Part shown: positions 42,719 to 53,614 of the stretch, piece by piece
Position numbering within the stretch: position 1 is the first letter of the stretch
Layout of the letters: each line of letters opens with the position of its first letter
Source of the DNA: Nitrososphaeria archaeon
Lineage (GTDB): Archaea > Thermoproteota > Nitrososphaeria > Nitrososphaerales > JANXEG01
Direction of reading: 5' to 3'
DNA length: 64,000 nt
Assembly: GCA_029775915.1 (NCBI GenBank)
Contig: JARVKA010000002.1
Coordinates: forward strand, 62,001 to 126,000
Translations under genes and position numbers: made by a program
The notes under the pieces: generated by a model
The model's database searches: none
Told to the model about the DNA's origin: nothing
What the model saw: the letters and a program-made list of their open reading frames with translations, nothing else

Positions 42719-45700
42719 TTTTCTCGAACAAGCTCGATTTGATCCTTAATCCTCTTTGCCAATGTATATCCTATCTTTGGTACTGATGCTATTTTATCAA
42801 TAGATGCAGATGCTAACTTTTCGAGTGATGTAAAGCCAAAGTTGTAAAGTGATCGCGCTCTAATTCTACCTATACCTTCTAAACTAACTAATGGTATTAA
42901 TTCTGGCTTTATACCATACTTTACCCTTTGCCTCAACTCATAAATTTCATTTAAAAGATTTGTATAGCCTAGTAATTTAGAAATCTCCGATAAAGAGTAA
43001 AGAAGCCAATCTGCACTCTCAACCGCTCTATGTAAATCACCAGGCTCCACACCATACGTTGTGAGAAGTTTATCCTCACTCCATTCATCAATCCATCCAA
43101 GCATAACCATTAATGATCTCATATTCGATAAGAATGATTCATACTCATTATAATCTCTTTCATTAGGAATTGGTATGATGAATTTATCTTTAAATTCATT
43201 TACGAATGATATAGCTAATTCCCAATCTTTACTCCTCAATGGGAATTTTGGTGTAAAATCTTGAGAGATAACTATTAAATGCAATAACCCTATTGGATGA
43301 GTTTTATCTTTAACGAATCTTAACGCATCTCTAAACATAACACCAGTTTCAGGATCGATATAAAGTAAAGAAATCCTTTTACCAAATTCCGTCGCAATAT
43401 ACCTTTTAGCTTTTCGCTCTATAAGCTTATTATCAATTAAATACTCTATCGCTTCTTTTATCTTTTTATGAAATGTTACTTTACGATATTGTTTTGAGAA
43501 AAGCGTTTTTGAGAATAACTCAAAGATTTCTATATCATCAATCCCTGGTAATGTTGATACAGTAGCTAATGTATGGGTTCGTAAAGCTCCACCTTGTGAT
43601 AATCGAGATTGAATAGGTTCAGGTGTACCCTTTATATAATGGTGAATAATTTCATCAGCCTCACTCGATGAATGAGCGATTAATACAGTCTCACCAATTG
43701 AATCATATTGAGGGCGACCTGCTCTTCCACAATTGTGGACAACGTAGTTTTCTGCAACATAATTTTCAGTCCCTTCTATTGAAATATTGTAGACTTTATA
43801 CTTACCATTTAATCTTCTTACACTTTTAACACAAAGCCACTCTACAGATTCACTTTTAAGGTAATAATCGCTCAAATTGTGATACCTATTGTAGTTAATT
43901 GTGGAAATTTTGTACTTTACAGGAGTGAGATATTTAGTAAACTTTTCAATGTCACTTAACTTTCTGAAAATAATGTTATAAACAGGCCTTTTAAATTCAG
44001 CCTTCTTACTAGCTATCACAGTTATTTTCGGTTGATTTACTTTGATTGATGAAACTATTCCAAGCCTGAGTAGTAAATCATGAAGCCCATAGGCAAATTT
44101 ACGACTCACAGTAGGTATTAGCACCTTTCGCACCGATGATCTTAATTTACTTTCTGAATAATCCCCATCACCATCAAACACACCGATCAGATAAGCATTA
44201 ATTAGGTTCGGTGGAAATGAGAAGATAACATCACCAACTTTCACATGTATTTTACGACCAAAAGGAATTCCAAATTTATTCATAACTTTAGCTAAAAGTG
44301 TAGAGCCAACTTCAAGTGATACATATCCATTCTTCTCATAAACATATGGCTTAAAGCCGAGTTTACAAAAGATACGAGTAGCTTTTTCAATCACATTCTT
44401 ATTTTTATTAAACACCCTTACCTTATAATAAAATGATCCACTTCTTTTATCTTTAATCTTTTGGATATAACCATTTGTTACGACTAGCCCTAATATCCAC
44501 ATGAAATCCTCATCTATATACTTTGGAATATTCATCGGAGTACCGTAAGCCGTCTTAACAATTCTTAGCCTTTCAGCAATCTCATCATCATTAAGGCTGA
44601 GCAAATCACAAATCTTCAAGATTATTCGAAGAGGTATAGCTTTTCTTCCTTCTGCATACTCTTTAATACTCTTTAAATCTACCCCTAACCAATCGGCTAA
44701 TTCTCTTAGTTTGTATTTCGCTTTAATCAACTCAAAAAGATCGGTTTGATTCTTAAGATAAGTGCCATTAAGAGGTAGATATTTAAAAAAGTAGAGGAGG
44801 TTTTTATTAACCTCATACTCAAATTCTTTCACGTATGCTATTTTATCATTATTTTTTAAATCGCCAGCAGGTACCCAAGAATTTTTTGTCATAATTGGAT
44901 GTTCTGGAGTGAGTAAAAGCTTTCGACCATTATTCGTTCTTATTTCTACCAATTGGGTCGCATCTCTGGAGAACCAATTGACGATTCTTTTTTGTACAAA
45001 TCGCTTTAACCTTTCATCATATGTTATGACATTACCACAAATCCTCTTCTTTACGATTTCTCCTATTGGTAAAGTGCTTCCATCCCCCATTAAAATCCTT
45101 GTATTGTAGGGTAGGCACATTTGTTTATACTCTAAAATACTTATAGGCATTTGTCCTCCATATTCAGAATCATACCTCATAAAACTACTTATCACAACCC
45201 TTCTCGCAGGTAGATTAACACCAGCAGCTAAAGTTGGTGTAGCGATTAACAACTTTATTAAGCCGTCTCTAAATCCAGATTCAACAATCCTTCTATGTTG
45301 AGCATCAAGACCCGCATGATGAAAAGCGACACCATTACTAACCACTTTAGCTAAAGTTCTACTTAACTCAGTCTCCTCACCAGTATTGAGAATCTCCTCA
45401 GAGAGATTTTTTAATTTATCAATCTCATCTTTGGTAAGAAAATGCTTAGTAATCTCGGCAGATTTTAATGAGAGGCTCATAGCTCTTTTTCTCGTTTCTA
45501 CAAAGATTAATGATTGCCCATTTTCTGAAATTGTATCAATCGCTACATCTATAACAGCACCTTTACCTGTAGGTTTAATTTCTCTTATTGAACCATCAAT
45601 AAACTTGATTTTACCATATTCATAAACACCCTCAATCAATTTTACAGGTCTCCAATTTATATTAACCAATTTTGCACCTAACCAATCTGCAAGCTCTTTT

Positions 45701-46272
45701 GCATTTGTGATTGTAGCACTTAAAGCCAATAATTGGGATTGAGATGCGTAAGTTAATATTTTAGCTATAATCGTCTCAATAGTTGGTCCACGATCGGGAC
45801 TATCTACTAAATGAATCTCATCTATCACAAAGAGCTTTACAAAATTTAACCAATCAGCACCATGCCTAAGAATAGAATCAAATTTCTCATTCGTTAATAT
45901 TAAAATATCACCTTCACTTAAATACTCGCTACGCGAGTCATAATCGCCCGTTGAAATTAATACTTTTACTCTTTCCCCATTGGATTTTTGAAGTGTGCTT
46001 AAAGTATTAAATTCTTCAAACTTTTCATTAGCGAGAGCTCTTAATGGTGCAAGATAAACGACTTTCCCCTCATTATTAATTACAATCTTTGCAGCTGCCA
46101 TTAAAGCGATAAGAGTTTTACCACTAGCGGTAGGTGATGTGATAAGTAAATTAGCACCATTTAATACACCCGATTTAATAGCTTCAATTTGAGGAGGATA
46201 AAGCTCTTTATAACCTTGAGATTCAAATAATGATATTACATTTGGTGGTAAGGGTAATGATGAGATTCTCAA
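42715..46272 (-). CDS. hel308: Hel308/Ski2-type DNA helicase precursor with intein
   Basis: TSPTASGKTLIALM, VIDEIHLVDSPDRG, CGRAGRP motif VI split by intein, C-terminal HhH. Confidence 0.95.
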   Translation of the reverse strand: MRISSLPLPPNVISLFESQGYKELYPPQIEAIKSGVLNGANLLITSPTASGKTLIALMAAAKIVINNEGKVVYLAPLRALANEKFEEFNTLSTLQKSNGERVKVLISTGDYDSRSEYLSEGDILILTNEKFDSILRHGADWLNFVKLFVIDEIHLVDSPDRGPTIETIIAKILTYASQSQLLALSATITNAKELADWLGAKLVNINWRPVKLIEGVYEYGKIKFIDGSIREIKPTGKGAVIDVAIDTISENGQSLIFVETRKRAMSLSLKSAEITKHFLTKDEIDKLKNLSEEILNTGEETELSRTLAKVVSNGVAFHHAGLDAQHRRIVESGFRDGLIKLLIATPTLAAGVNLPARRVVISSFMRYDSEYGGQMPISILEYKQMCLPYNTRILMGDGSTLPIGEIVKKRICGNVITYDERLKRFVQKRIVNWFSRDATQLVEIRTNNGRKLLLTPEHPIMTKNSWVPAGDLKNNDKIAYVKEFEYEVNKNLLYFFKYLPLNGTYLKNQTDLFELIKAKYKLRELADWLGVDLKSIKEYAEGRKAIPLRIILKICDLLSLNDDEIAERLRIVKTAYGTPMNIPKYIDEDFMWILGLVVTNGYIQKIKDKRSGSFYYKVRVFNKNKNVIEKATRIFCKLGFKPYVYEKNGYVSLEVGSTLLAKVMNKFGIPFGRKIHVKVGDVIFSFPPNLINAYLIGVFDGDGDYSESKLRSSVRKVLIPTVSRKFAYGLHDLLLRLGIVSSIKVNQPKITVIASKKAEFKRPVYNIIFRKLSDIEKFTKYLTPVKYKISTINYNRYHNLSDYYLKSESVEWLCVKSVRRLNGKYKVYNISIEGTENYVAENYVVHNCGRAGRPQYDSIGETVLIAHSSSEADEIIHHYIKGTPEPIQSRLSQGGALRTHTLATVSTLPGIDDIEIFELFSKTLFSKQYRKVTFHKKIKEAIEYLIDNKLIERKAKRYIATEFGKRISLLYIDPETGVMFRDALRFVKDKTHPIGLLHLIVISQDFTPKFPLRSKDWELAISFVNEFKDKFIIPIPNERDYNEYESFLSNMRSLMVMLGWIDEWSEDKLLTTYGVEPGDLHRAVESADWLLYSLSEISKLLGYTNLLNEIYELRQRVKYGIKPELIPLVSLEGIGRIRARSLYNFGFTSLEKLASASIDKIASVPKIGYTLAKRIKDQIELVREK
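43732..45117 (-). mobile_element. Intein (462 aa) with LAGLIDADG-type endonuclease, in helicase motif VI
   Basis: N-terminus CLPYNTRILMGDGSTLPIGE, block B LTPEHPIMT, endonuclease LIGVFDGDGDYS, C-terminus YVVHN|C. Confidence 0.95.
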
Positions 46273-46288
46273 GGTTGTGCATTAAAAA

Positions 46289-48364
46289 CTATAATTTACG
46301 ATAAAATCCAGGCTTAACCTCATATATCTGCCCACTTCTATTCAAAGTTTGTAACATTCTTTGAGCCTCCTCTTGAGTGAATTTCTTCGTTTTTACTAGC
46401 TCTTCTATGAATCTTTTACCCTCTACAGGATTCTTCTCAGGCCCTTCTAAAGATTTGAAAACATCTATAGCGGTTTCTAAAAGGCTTCTTTCACTTAAGG
46501 GCTTGCCATGTATAACTCCTAAATCGATTTTACCCGTTCTTACATCCACACCTACCGTCTCCAACATTTTTCTCATTAATGCGATAGCTCTTAAAGCATC
46601 CTCCTCAGTAACTTTATCTCTTAACATAAGCCTTGCTCTTGCAGTAGCTAATCTAATTAAAGCTTCCAATTGCCTCGGTGTTACAGTAATCATAAATTCA
46701 GAACCCATACTTCTCAATTGCAAATAATACTCCAATAATCTATCCTCTGCCTCTTTTGTTAATTTTGGTTCTATTCTTTTTGCATAAATCAAGTATTTTC
46801 TTAATAACTCAAAGTCTATTGGTGGTGCTGTAGCATATCCACCCTTTCTATGTATAGTTAAAACATGTTTAGCGAGTGCTTCATCCTTAGCTCTATCTGG
46901 AATATCTCTAAGTACAAATATTAAATCGAAGCGTGTAAGAAGCGGTATTGGTAAATTCACATTATCTGAAATATTTCGATATGGATCGTACTTACCGAGT
47001 ATTGGATTAGCAGCAGCAATTATTGATGTTCTTGCATTTAATGTAGCCACTATTCCACCTTTAGCCACACTTACAGTTTGTTGCTCCATAACTTCATGTA
47101 AAGCATTTCGATCCTCGGTTCTCATTTTATCAAACTCATCAATAGCTGCTACACCTTGATCTGCCAAAACTACAGCGCCAGCCTCAAGCATCATCATACC
47201 ACTTCTATCTCTCACTACAGCTGCAGTTAAACCAGCAGCTGTAGAACCTCTACCTGAAGTATATAATCCACGAGGTGCAGCTCTTGCTGCATACTTTAAA
47301 AGCTCACTTTTAGCAGTTCCAGGATCGCCTATAAGTAAGATGTTAATATCGCCACGAATAGTGGTACCATCTGGAAGGATTTTTTGAGGAGCACCTAATA
47401 ATGAGAGCAATATTGCTTCCTTTTGGGTTTGATAACCATAAATCGTAGGGCATACGGATTCTATAAGCCTTTCATATGCATTTTCTTCTTTAGCAATACT
47501 TTTAATTAACTCCTCATCCTCTTTTGTAATTTGTATATCCTCAGGACTTTTTGCTAAAGGCTCGATATAATTACTTTGAATTTTTGTTTTAAATATTCGA
47601 AGCTTACCAGCGGTTGAATATTCTTGTTCAACAGTTACAATTCCTGTTACAATAACACGATCACCAGGTCGAGCGGTATTCACAATATCACCAGTTAAAT
47701 TCACATCTATGTATTGAGGAAGTTGGCCTGGTGGAAGCTCTTCAGGTAATTCTTGCAATCTTATTAATTGATAATCAATAAACTCAGTATTCTTTTCATC
47801 AATCTCAAAATTCTTTGTTTCAGTACATCGTTCACACTTTGTAGGTTTTTTAAGTGTGATTCCAATTTGCTCAATGTGTGTTATATTACCACACTTTTTG
47901 CACTTGAAAGCGACTCTCATAGCTAAAGGCTTCAATTCTGAAGCTCGAATTACCATGCCAGATACCGCTACCAATCTTCCTAAATGCTCTGTTGTTAACT
48001 TTCTCAAAGAGAGTTTATCTGGAAGATTTCTAATTCTAACTCTCAAATCTTTTCGAATTTTATCTGCATAACTTGGATTCTCCCATCTTAATGCTTCATA
48101 AGCAGCTTTATCAAAGCTATTCAAAGTTTCGATAGGCTCAGTTAATAATTTTAGCCCTAAATCTATATCATAAGAGTTTAAATCATCAAAATCCACAATG
48201 AGTGACTTTCCTCCACGAGACGGGAGTTGTGAGAGTCTCTCTCGATATTTAAAACTGCCATCTTTCGATTTAAAGCTCTTTAAGAAGAGAGTTAAGAGTT
48301 CAGTAAGCTTCGCAGTTGTGGCTTCGCTCATTTTTAAAATACCTCCAAAATATTCTTTTTCCAA
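46289..48364 (-). CDS. mcm: Replicative helicase MCM
   Basis: ILLIGDPGTAKSELLKYAARAAPRGLYTSGRGSTAAGLTAAV; AIDEFDKM. Confidence 0.97.
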   Translation of the reverse strand: MEKEYFGGILKMSEATTAKLTELLTLFLKSFKSKDGSFKYRERLSQLPSRGGKSLIVDFDDLNSYDIDLGLKLLTEPIETLNSFDKAAYEALRWENPSYADKIRKDLRVRIRNLPDKLSLRKLTTEHLGRLVAVSGMVIRASELKPLAMRVAFKCKKCGNITHIEQIGITLKKPTKCERCTETKNFEIDEKNTEFIDYQLIRLQELPEELPPGQLPQYIDVNLTGDIVNTARPGDRVIVTGIVTVEQEYSTAGKLRIFKTKIQSNYIEPLAKSPEDIQITKEDEELIKSIAKEENAYERLIESVCPTIYGYQTQKEAILLSLLGAPQKILPDGTTIRGDINILLIGDPGTAKSELLKYAARAAPRGLYTSGRGSTAAGLTAAVVRDRSGMMMLEAGAVVLADQGVAAIDEFDKMRTEDRNALHEVMEQQTVSVAKGGIVATLNARTSIIAAANPILGKYDPYRNISDNVNLPIPLLTRFDLIFVLRDIPDRAKDEALAKHVLTIHRKGGYATAPPIDFELLRKYLIYAKRIEPKLTKEAEDRLLEYYLQLRSMGSEFMITVTPRQLEALIRLATARARLMLRDKVTEEDALRAIALMRKMLETVGVDVRTGKIDLGVIHGKPLSERSLLETAIDVFKSLEGPEKNPVEGKRFIEELVKTKKFTQEEAQRMLQTLNRSGQIYEVKPGFYRKL

Positions 48365-48900
48365 TCCTCAATAATCTCACGCACACGCTCAAGAAGTATC
48401 TTCTCCTCAAATGTTATCTTCCCCAAAAGTTCCGTAGGTATTGATGAACTACATGCATTGTATAGAAGTTTACACACGCGAATATTAATGAGGTCTCTGC
48501 ATAAAATTGAAATTTTATCATATTCCACTTTATGTGCGCTATCCTTCTCACTACGAGCCTTAAGCTCATTTAAATAATTTTTCATTCTCAAATAAAATTC
48601 ATTCTTTAATGTGGAGAGTTGTAATGAATTTTGTATTTTTTCCCTATTCAATGCTCTAAATAATTCCACATCAAAACTCTCCTCTTGTATCTCTACAAAC
48701 CCTAATTCACTTAAAACTTCAGCTACCCATCGGGGTAACTCTAACAAATCCCTCTCTTTAACCCTTTCGATTTGAACAGAACCTACTTCAATCTTTGGCA
48801 ACTCTTTCTTCACGAGAACTTTAACTAAAGATAGTGAATAACTTAACCTATGATCCTTTAATAATTGCAAAGTATCCGTCGATCTTTTATCTAATTCCAT
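48334..48900 (-). CDS. GINS complex subunit (Gins15/51-like)
   Basis: Adjacent and overlapping mcm; ELPRWVAEVLSELGFVEI...FYLRMKNYLNELK. Confidence 0.75.
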   Translation of the reverse strand: MELDKRSTDTLQLLKDHRLSYSLSLVKVLVKKELPKIEVGSVQIERVKERDLLELPRWVAEVLSELGFVEIQEESFDVELFRALNREKIQNSLQLSTLKNEFYLRMKNYLNELKARSEKDSAHKVEYDKISILCRDLINIRVCKLLYNACSSSIPTELLGKITFEEKILLERVREIIEDWKKNILEVF

Positions 48901-49075
48901 AACTAAAAAAGATTAATCATTCGCTACTCTTTAATCTTGCGATAAATCTATCTGGACAATTTACTAATTATTTGAATACTCCTTAAGTTGAGAGGAAAGT
49001 TCAAAATAATAAGTTTTTACAATATGAGAATATTCATGTTGAATAATTTATTGCAAAATATAACTCTCTTTAAGA

Positions 49076-49570
49076 TTAAGGCTCGCTATACTTATTTAAG
49101 CTACGTAATTGGTAAGCTATTCTTAATAACGGTTTATAGTTAAGTGATTTAATACTCCCAGATACAACGGAGGTTGATAAACCAGCTGTTAATGGTTCTA
49201 AAGGTGTAGCTACTCGCTCTCTAAAATCTTGTAAATCGATACACATAGCCTTGAGAACGTATTCATAAGCTCCAACTGTGGAGTTAACGTGAACGATTCT
49301 AGGCTCTTCATTAAAGAAATCAAAAAGCTTCTTCCTTACAACTTCATCAACAGTAGTTCTTGTACATACGTAAGCTACCATGTTTAATCCAAGTTTTTTC
49401 CAATCAATTTCAATAGTGAATTTCTTAATAATCCCCATTTTAACCAATTTATTTATTCTCCTAGAAATCTTTCTCTCATCAGTATGAAGAGCTTTTGCTA
49501 AATGTTTAAATTTGATTCTACCATCATCTATTAATGCTTCAAGTATTTTGAAATCTAAATCATCTAACAT
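49076..49570 (-). CDS. Lrp/AsnC-type transcriptional regulator
   Basis: LDDLDFKILEALIDDGRIKFKHLAKALHTDERKISRRINKLVKMGIIKKFTIEID. Confidence 0.88.
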   Translation of the reverse strand: MLDDLDFKILEALIDDGRIKFKHLAKALHTDERKISRRINKLVKMGIIKKFTIEIDWKKLGLNMVAYVCTRTTVDEVVRKKLFDFFNEEPRIVHVNSTVGAYEYVLKAMCIDLQDFRERVATPLEPLTAGLSTSVVSGSIKSLNYKPLLRIAYQLRSLNKYSEP

Positions 49571-49784
49571 ATTATCCCCAATTGAATTTTATGACCTTTT
49601 ACTTAAGTTTTCTTGCTATAAAAATCATAAAATGTAAATGGTAAGTATTTCGGTTTGAATTTTCCGACATTTATGAATTTTTTACAATAATTTTCTGACA
49701 AATTTGTACTTTTATTTTGAATTTATCAAGAAAACAGTAAATTTTATAAAATACTTTCCCATTAAACACCATAGAGGTGGTAAT

Positions 49785-50090
49785 ATGCCATTCTTTAAAC
49801 GTGCCTTAAAAGATATACCAGCATACATATACCCAAAGTTGATTGTTGAGTTTGGTTTAACACATGAATATGCACAAACTCTCAAATATATTGAGCAAGA
49901 TACAGTTATTGAAGGAAGAAAAGGTAAGTTATTCAGAATTATAGACCCAAAGGTTATCCCAAAGGATATTGTTTTAAAGGAGTATAAGGATCTTGATAAT
50001 CATCCTGAATGGATTATTTTTGAAGGCTTTACACTTGAACCAACAACACGTGAAGATCGTTATATTGAAATCAAGAAGAAGCAACCTTAA
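49785..50090 (+). CDS. Hypothetical protein (about 101 aa)
   Basis: ATG at 49785 preceded by SD-like agaggtggtaat; ORF track begins earlier at 49704. Confidence 0.65.
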   Translation: MPFFKRALKDIPAYIYPKLIVEFGLTHEYAQTLKYIEQDTVIEGRKGKLFRIIDPKVIPKDIVLKEYKDLDNHPEWIIFEGFTLEPTTREDRYIEIKKKQP

Positions 50091-50268
50091 TTAATTATTC
50101 AATGCATTTACTAAAATTTTTTACCTTTGAGAATTATCAATACCTTTATAGTTAGTGATTATGATACGTGATAAAAAGAATCAATAATAAAATAATAATA
50201 TGTAATTGTATCATGGTAACACCTTTATTAATCACTCTATAACATCATATTGAGAGGTTATTTAAAGA

Positions 50269-51252
50269 ATGTCAACTATTCAAAATTTAATGTGGGTGGA
50301 AAAGTATAGACCGTTGAAGTTAGAGGATATGGTAAATCAAAAGCCCGTTGTAGAAAGGTTAAGCTCGATGTTAAAATCTCCCAATGAAATGCCTCATTTA
50401 CTCTTTACTGGTCCACCCGGTGTTGGTAAAACTACTGCTGCTTTGTGCATAGCTAGAGCGATAATGAATGATTATTGGAGAGATTATACTTTGGAGTTAA
50501 ATGCATCTGATGAGAGGGGCATTAATACAATAAGAGAAAGGGTGAAGACATTTGCTCGATACGCTGATAGGCGTGTAGATATCCCATTTAGGATTATCAT
50601 TCTCGATGAAGTCGATGCGATGACGAGTGATGCTCAAACCGCATTAAGAAGGATTATGGAAACAAGCTCGAATGTATGTAGATTTATATTAATAGCGAAT
50701 TATAGCTCAGCGATTATCGAGCCTATTCAAAGTAGATGTGCAATATTAAGATTCTCACCACTCGAAGAAAAGGATGTTGTTGAGTATTTGGAAAAGATAT
50801 GTAAATTGGAGAATTTAAGGTATGAGAAGCAAGCTTTATCACTTATATATGAAGTATCGGAGGGGGATTTGAGACATGCTATTAATATACTTCAAGCAGC
50901 TGCTACAATAGGTAAAATCGATTTAGATAATGTAAAGAAGACTACAGGTATTTCAGCAAAGTTTAAGGTAAATGAAGTTGTAAATCTTGCTTTTAAAGGT
51001 CGATTTAATGAGGCAAGAAGTGAGTTAATAAAATTGATTAGAGTTTATGGAATGTTAGAGCGTGACTTTCTCAAATATGCGCATGATGCTATATTAAAAA
51101 TGAAATTACCAAATGCTCATGAAGCTGCAGAAGTTATGGCGAAGTATGATTATCGATTGATTATGGGTGCTCATCCAGAGATACAATTATCAGCATTATT
51201 AGCAGAATTAGGTAAAATTGGTAAAGAGGCTGGATTGAATAAAGAAGAGTAA
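50269..51252 (+). CDS. rfcS: Replication factor C small subunit
   Basis: LLFTGPPGVGKTTAALCIARA; IILDEVDAMTSDAQTALRR; no intein. Confidence 0.96.
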   Translation: MSTIQNLMWVEKYRPLKLEDMVNQKPVVERLSSMLKSPNEMPHLLFTGPPGVGKTTAALCIARAIMNDYWRDYTLELNASDERGINTIRERVKTFARYADRRVDIPFRIIILDEVDAMTSDAQTALRRIMETSSNVCRFILIANYSSAIIEPIQSRCAILRFSPLEEKDVVEYLEKICKLENLRYEKQALSLIYEVSEGDLRHAINILQAAATIGKIDLDNVKKTTGISAKFKVNEVVNLAFKGRFNEARSELIKLIRVYGMLERDFLKYAHDAILKMKLPNAHEAAEVMAKYDYRLIMGAHPEIQLSALLAELGKIGKEAGLNKEE

Positions 51253-51271
51253 TAATTGAGGTAAGTGATTC

Positions 51272-52543
51272 ATGAAGTTAAGTTTACCTCGCGGTATGCG
51301 TGATTTTGAGCCTGAAAGTTACTCATTATTTGAGAAGATTCGAAGTGTATTTTTAGATGTTTGTAGGTTATATGATTTTAAAATTATGGAGCCATCCCCA
51401 ATTGAGTTAATCTCAACTTTAAAGATGAAGAGCGGTCCAGCAATTTTAAATGAGATATACCATTTTAAGGATAAAAGTGGTAGAGAGGTTGGATTAAGAT
51501 TCGATCTTACCGTAGGATTAACTCGATATGTGGTATCACATCGTGAACTTTCTCTCCCAATAAAGTTGGGTTCATTTGGAAGTATGTGGAGATATGATGA
51601 GCCTCAATATGGTCGTTACAGATGGTTTCATCAATGGAATGTTGAGATTTTCGGCTCAAAGAGTATTGAGGCTGATGCTGAAGTAATAGACTTTACTTCA
51701 ACTATAATGAGTAAATTGGGAATTAATAGCGCTTCGATAGAGATTGGGGATAGAAGTGTGGTTGAAGAGTTTATTAAATCAGAGTTAAAGATTGAGGATA
51801 AATCAAAAATTTTGGAAATGTTAAGAGCTCTTGATAAAGTTGGAAGAAAAAGTGTGAATGAGGTTCTTAATGAGTATAGTGATAAAATTGAAAGGGAGAG
51901 TCTTGAACGATTGATTCAATTTGGTGGTATTAAGGGAAGTGCTGAAGAGGTATTAAATCGATTAAAAGAATTAAATTTAAAATCCCAAGTTAATCTTGAG
52001 AAACTTATAGATTCATTAAACTCAAGAGGAGTAAAAAATGTGTTATTGAATATGGGTGTAGTTAGAGGGCTTGATTATTATACGGGAATTGTGTTTGAAG
52101 TTTTTGATAGAGAGTGTGTTGAATTAGGTGCACTTGCTGGTGGGGGAAGGTATGATGCATTACCTGAAGTGTTTGGTAGAGCAGATATGGGCGCTACAGG
52201 AGTGGCTGGTGGTGTAGAAAGAATTATACTCGCTTTAAAAAAGGTTGGTGGTGTAGGTAAAATTAATGGTGCAAAGGTTTACGTAGCTTATGCAAAGCCT
52301 GATATGATTATTCATGCTGGTAAAATCACATCTATGCTAAGGCGTAATGGTATACCTACAGATATGGATATTTCTGGTAGAAGTTTAAAACGCCAAATGG
52401 AAGTAGCATCTTCAAAATCTGTTAAGTATGTGGTTTTAATCGCTCCAAGAGAATATTCAGAAGGAAAAGTGATTTTAAGGGATATGGGCTCAGGAGAAGA
52501 GAGAGTAATAAAGGTGGATGAACTAATACCTTATGTAAAATGA
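51272..52543 (+). CDS. hisS: Histidyl-tRNA synthetase
   Basis: LPRGMRDFEPE; LRFDLTVGLTRYV; AGGGRYDAL. Confidence 0.95.
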   Translation: MKLSLPRGMRDFEPESYSLFEKIRSVFLDVCRLYDFKIMEPSPIELISTLKMKSGPAILNEIYHFKDKSGREVGLRFDLTVGLTRYVVSHRELSLPIKLGSFGSMWRYDEPQYGRYRWFHQWNVEIFGSKSIEADAEVIDFTSTIMSKLGINSASIEIGDRSVVEEFIKSELKIEDKSKILEMLRALDKVGRKSVNEVLNEYSDKIERESLERLIQFGGIKGSAEEVLNRLKELNLKSQVNLEKLIDSLNSRGVKNVLLNMGVVRGLDYYTGIVFEVFDRECVELGALAGGGRYDALPEVFGRADMGATGVAGGVERIILALKKVGGVGKINGAKVYVAYAKPDMIIHAGKITSMLRRNGIPTDMDISGRSLKRQMEVASSKSVKYVVLIAPREYSEGKVILRDMGSGEERVIKVDELIPYVK

Positions 52544-52545
52544 AT

Positions 52546-53569
<1,024 letters not shown>

Positions 53570-53614
53570 TAAGATCATAAGAGTATGAGGTTTTTAGCAA
53601 TTATATTCTGTTAT

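Noticed and set aside
46289-48364. Intein in MCM
   Set aside because: Walker A/B and arginine-finger regions are contiguous; length normal.
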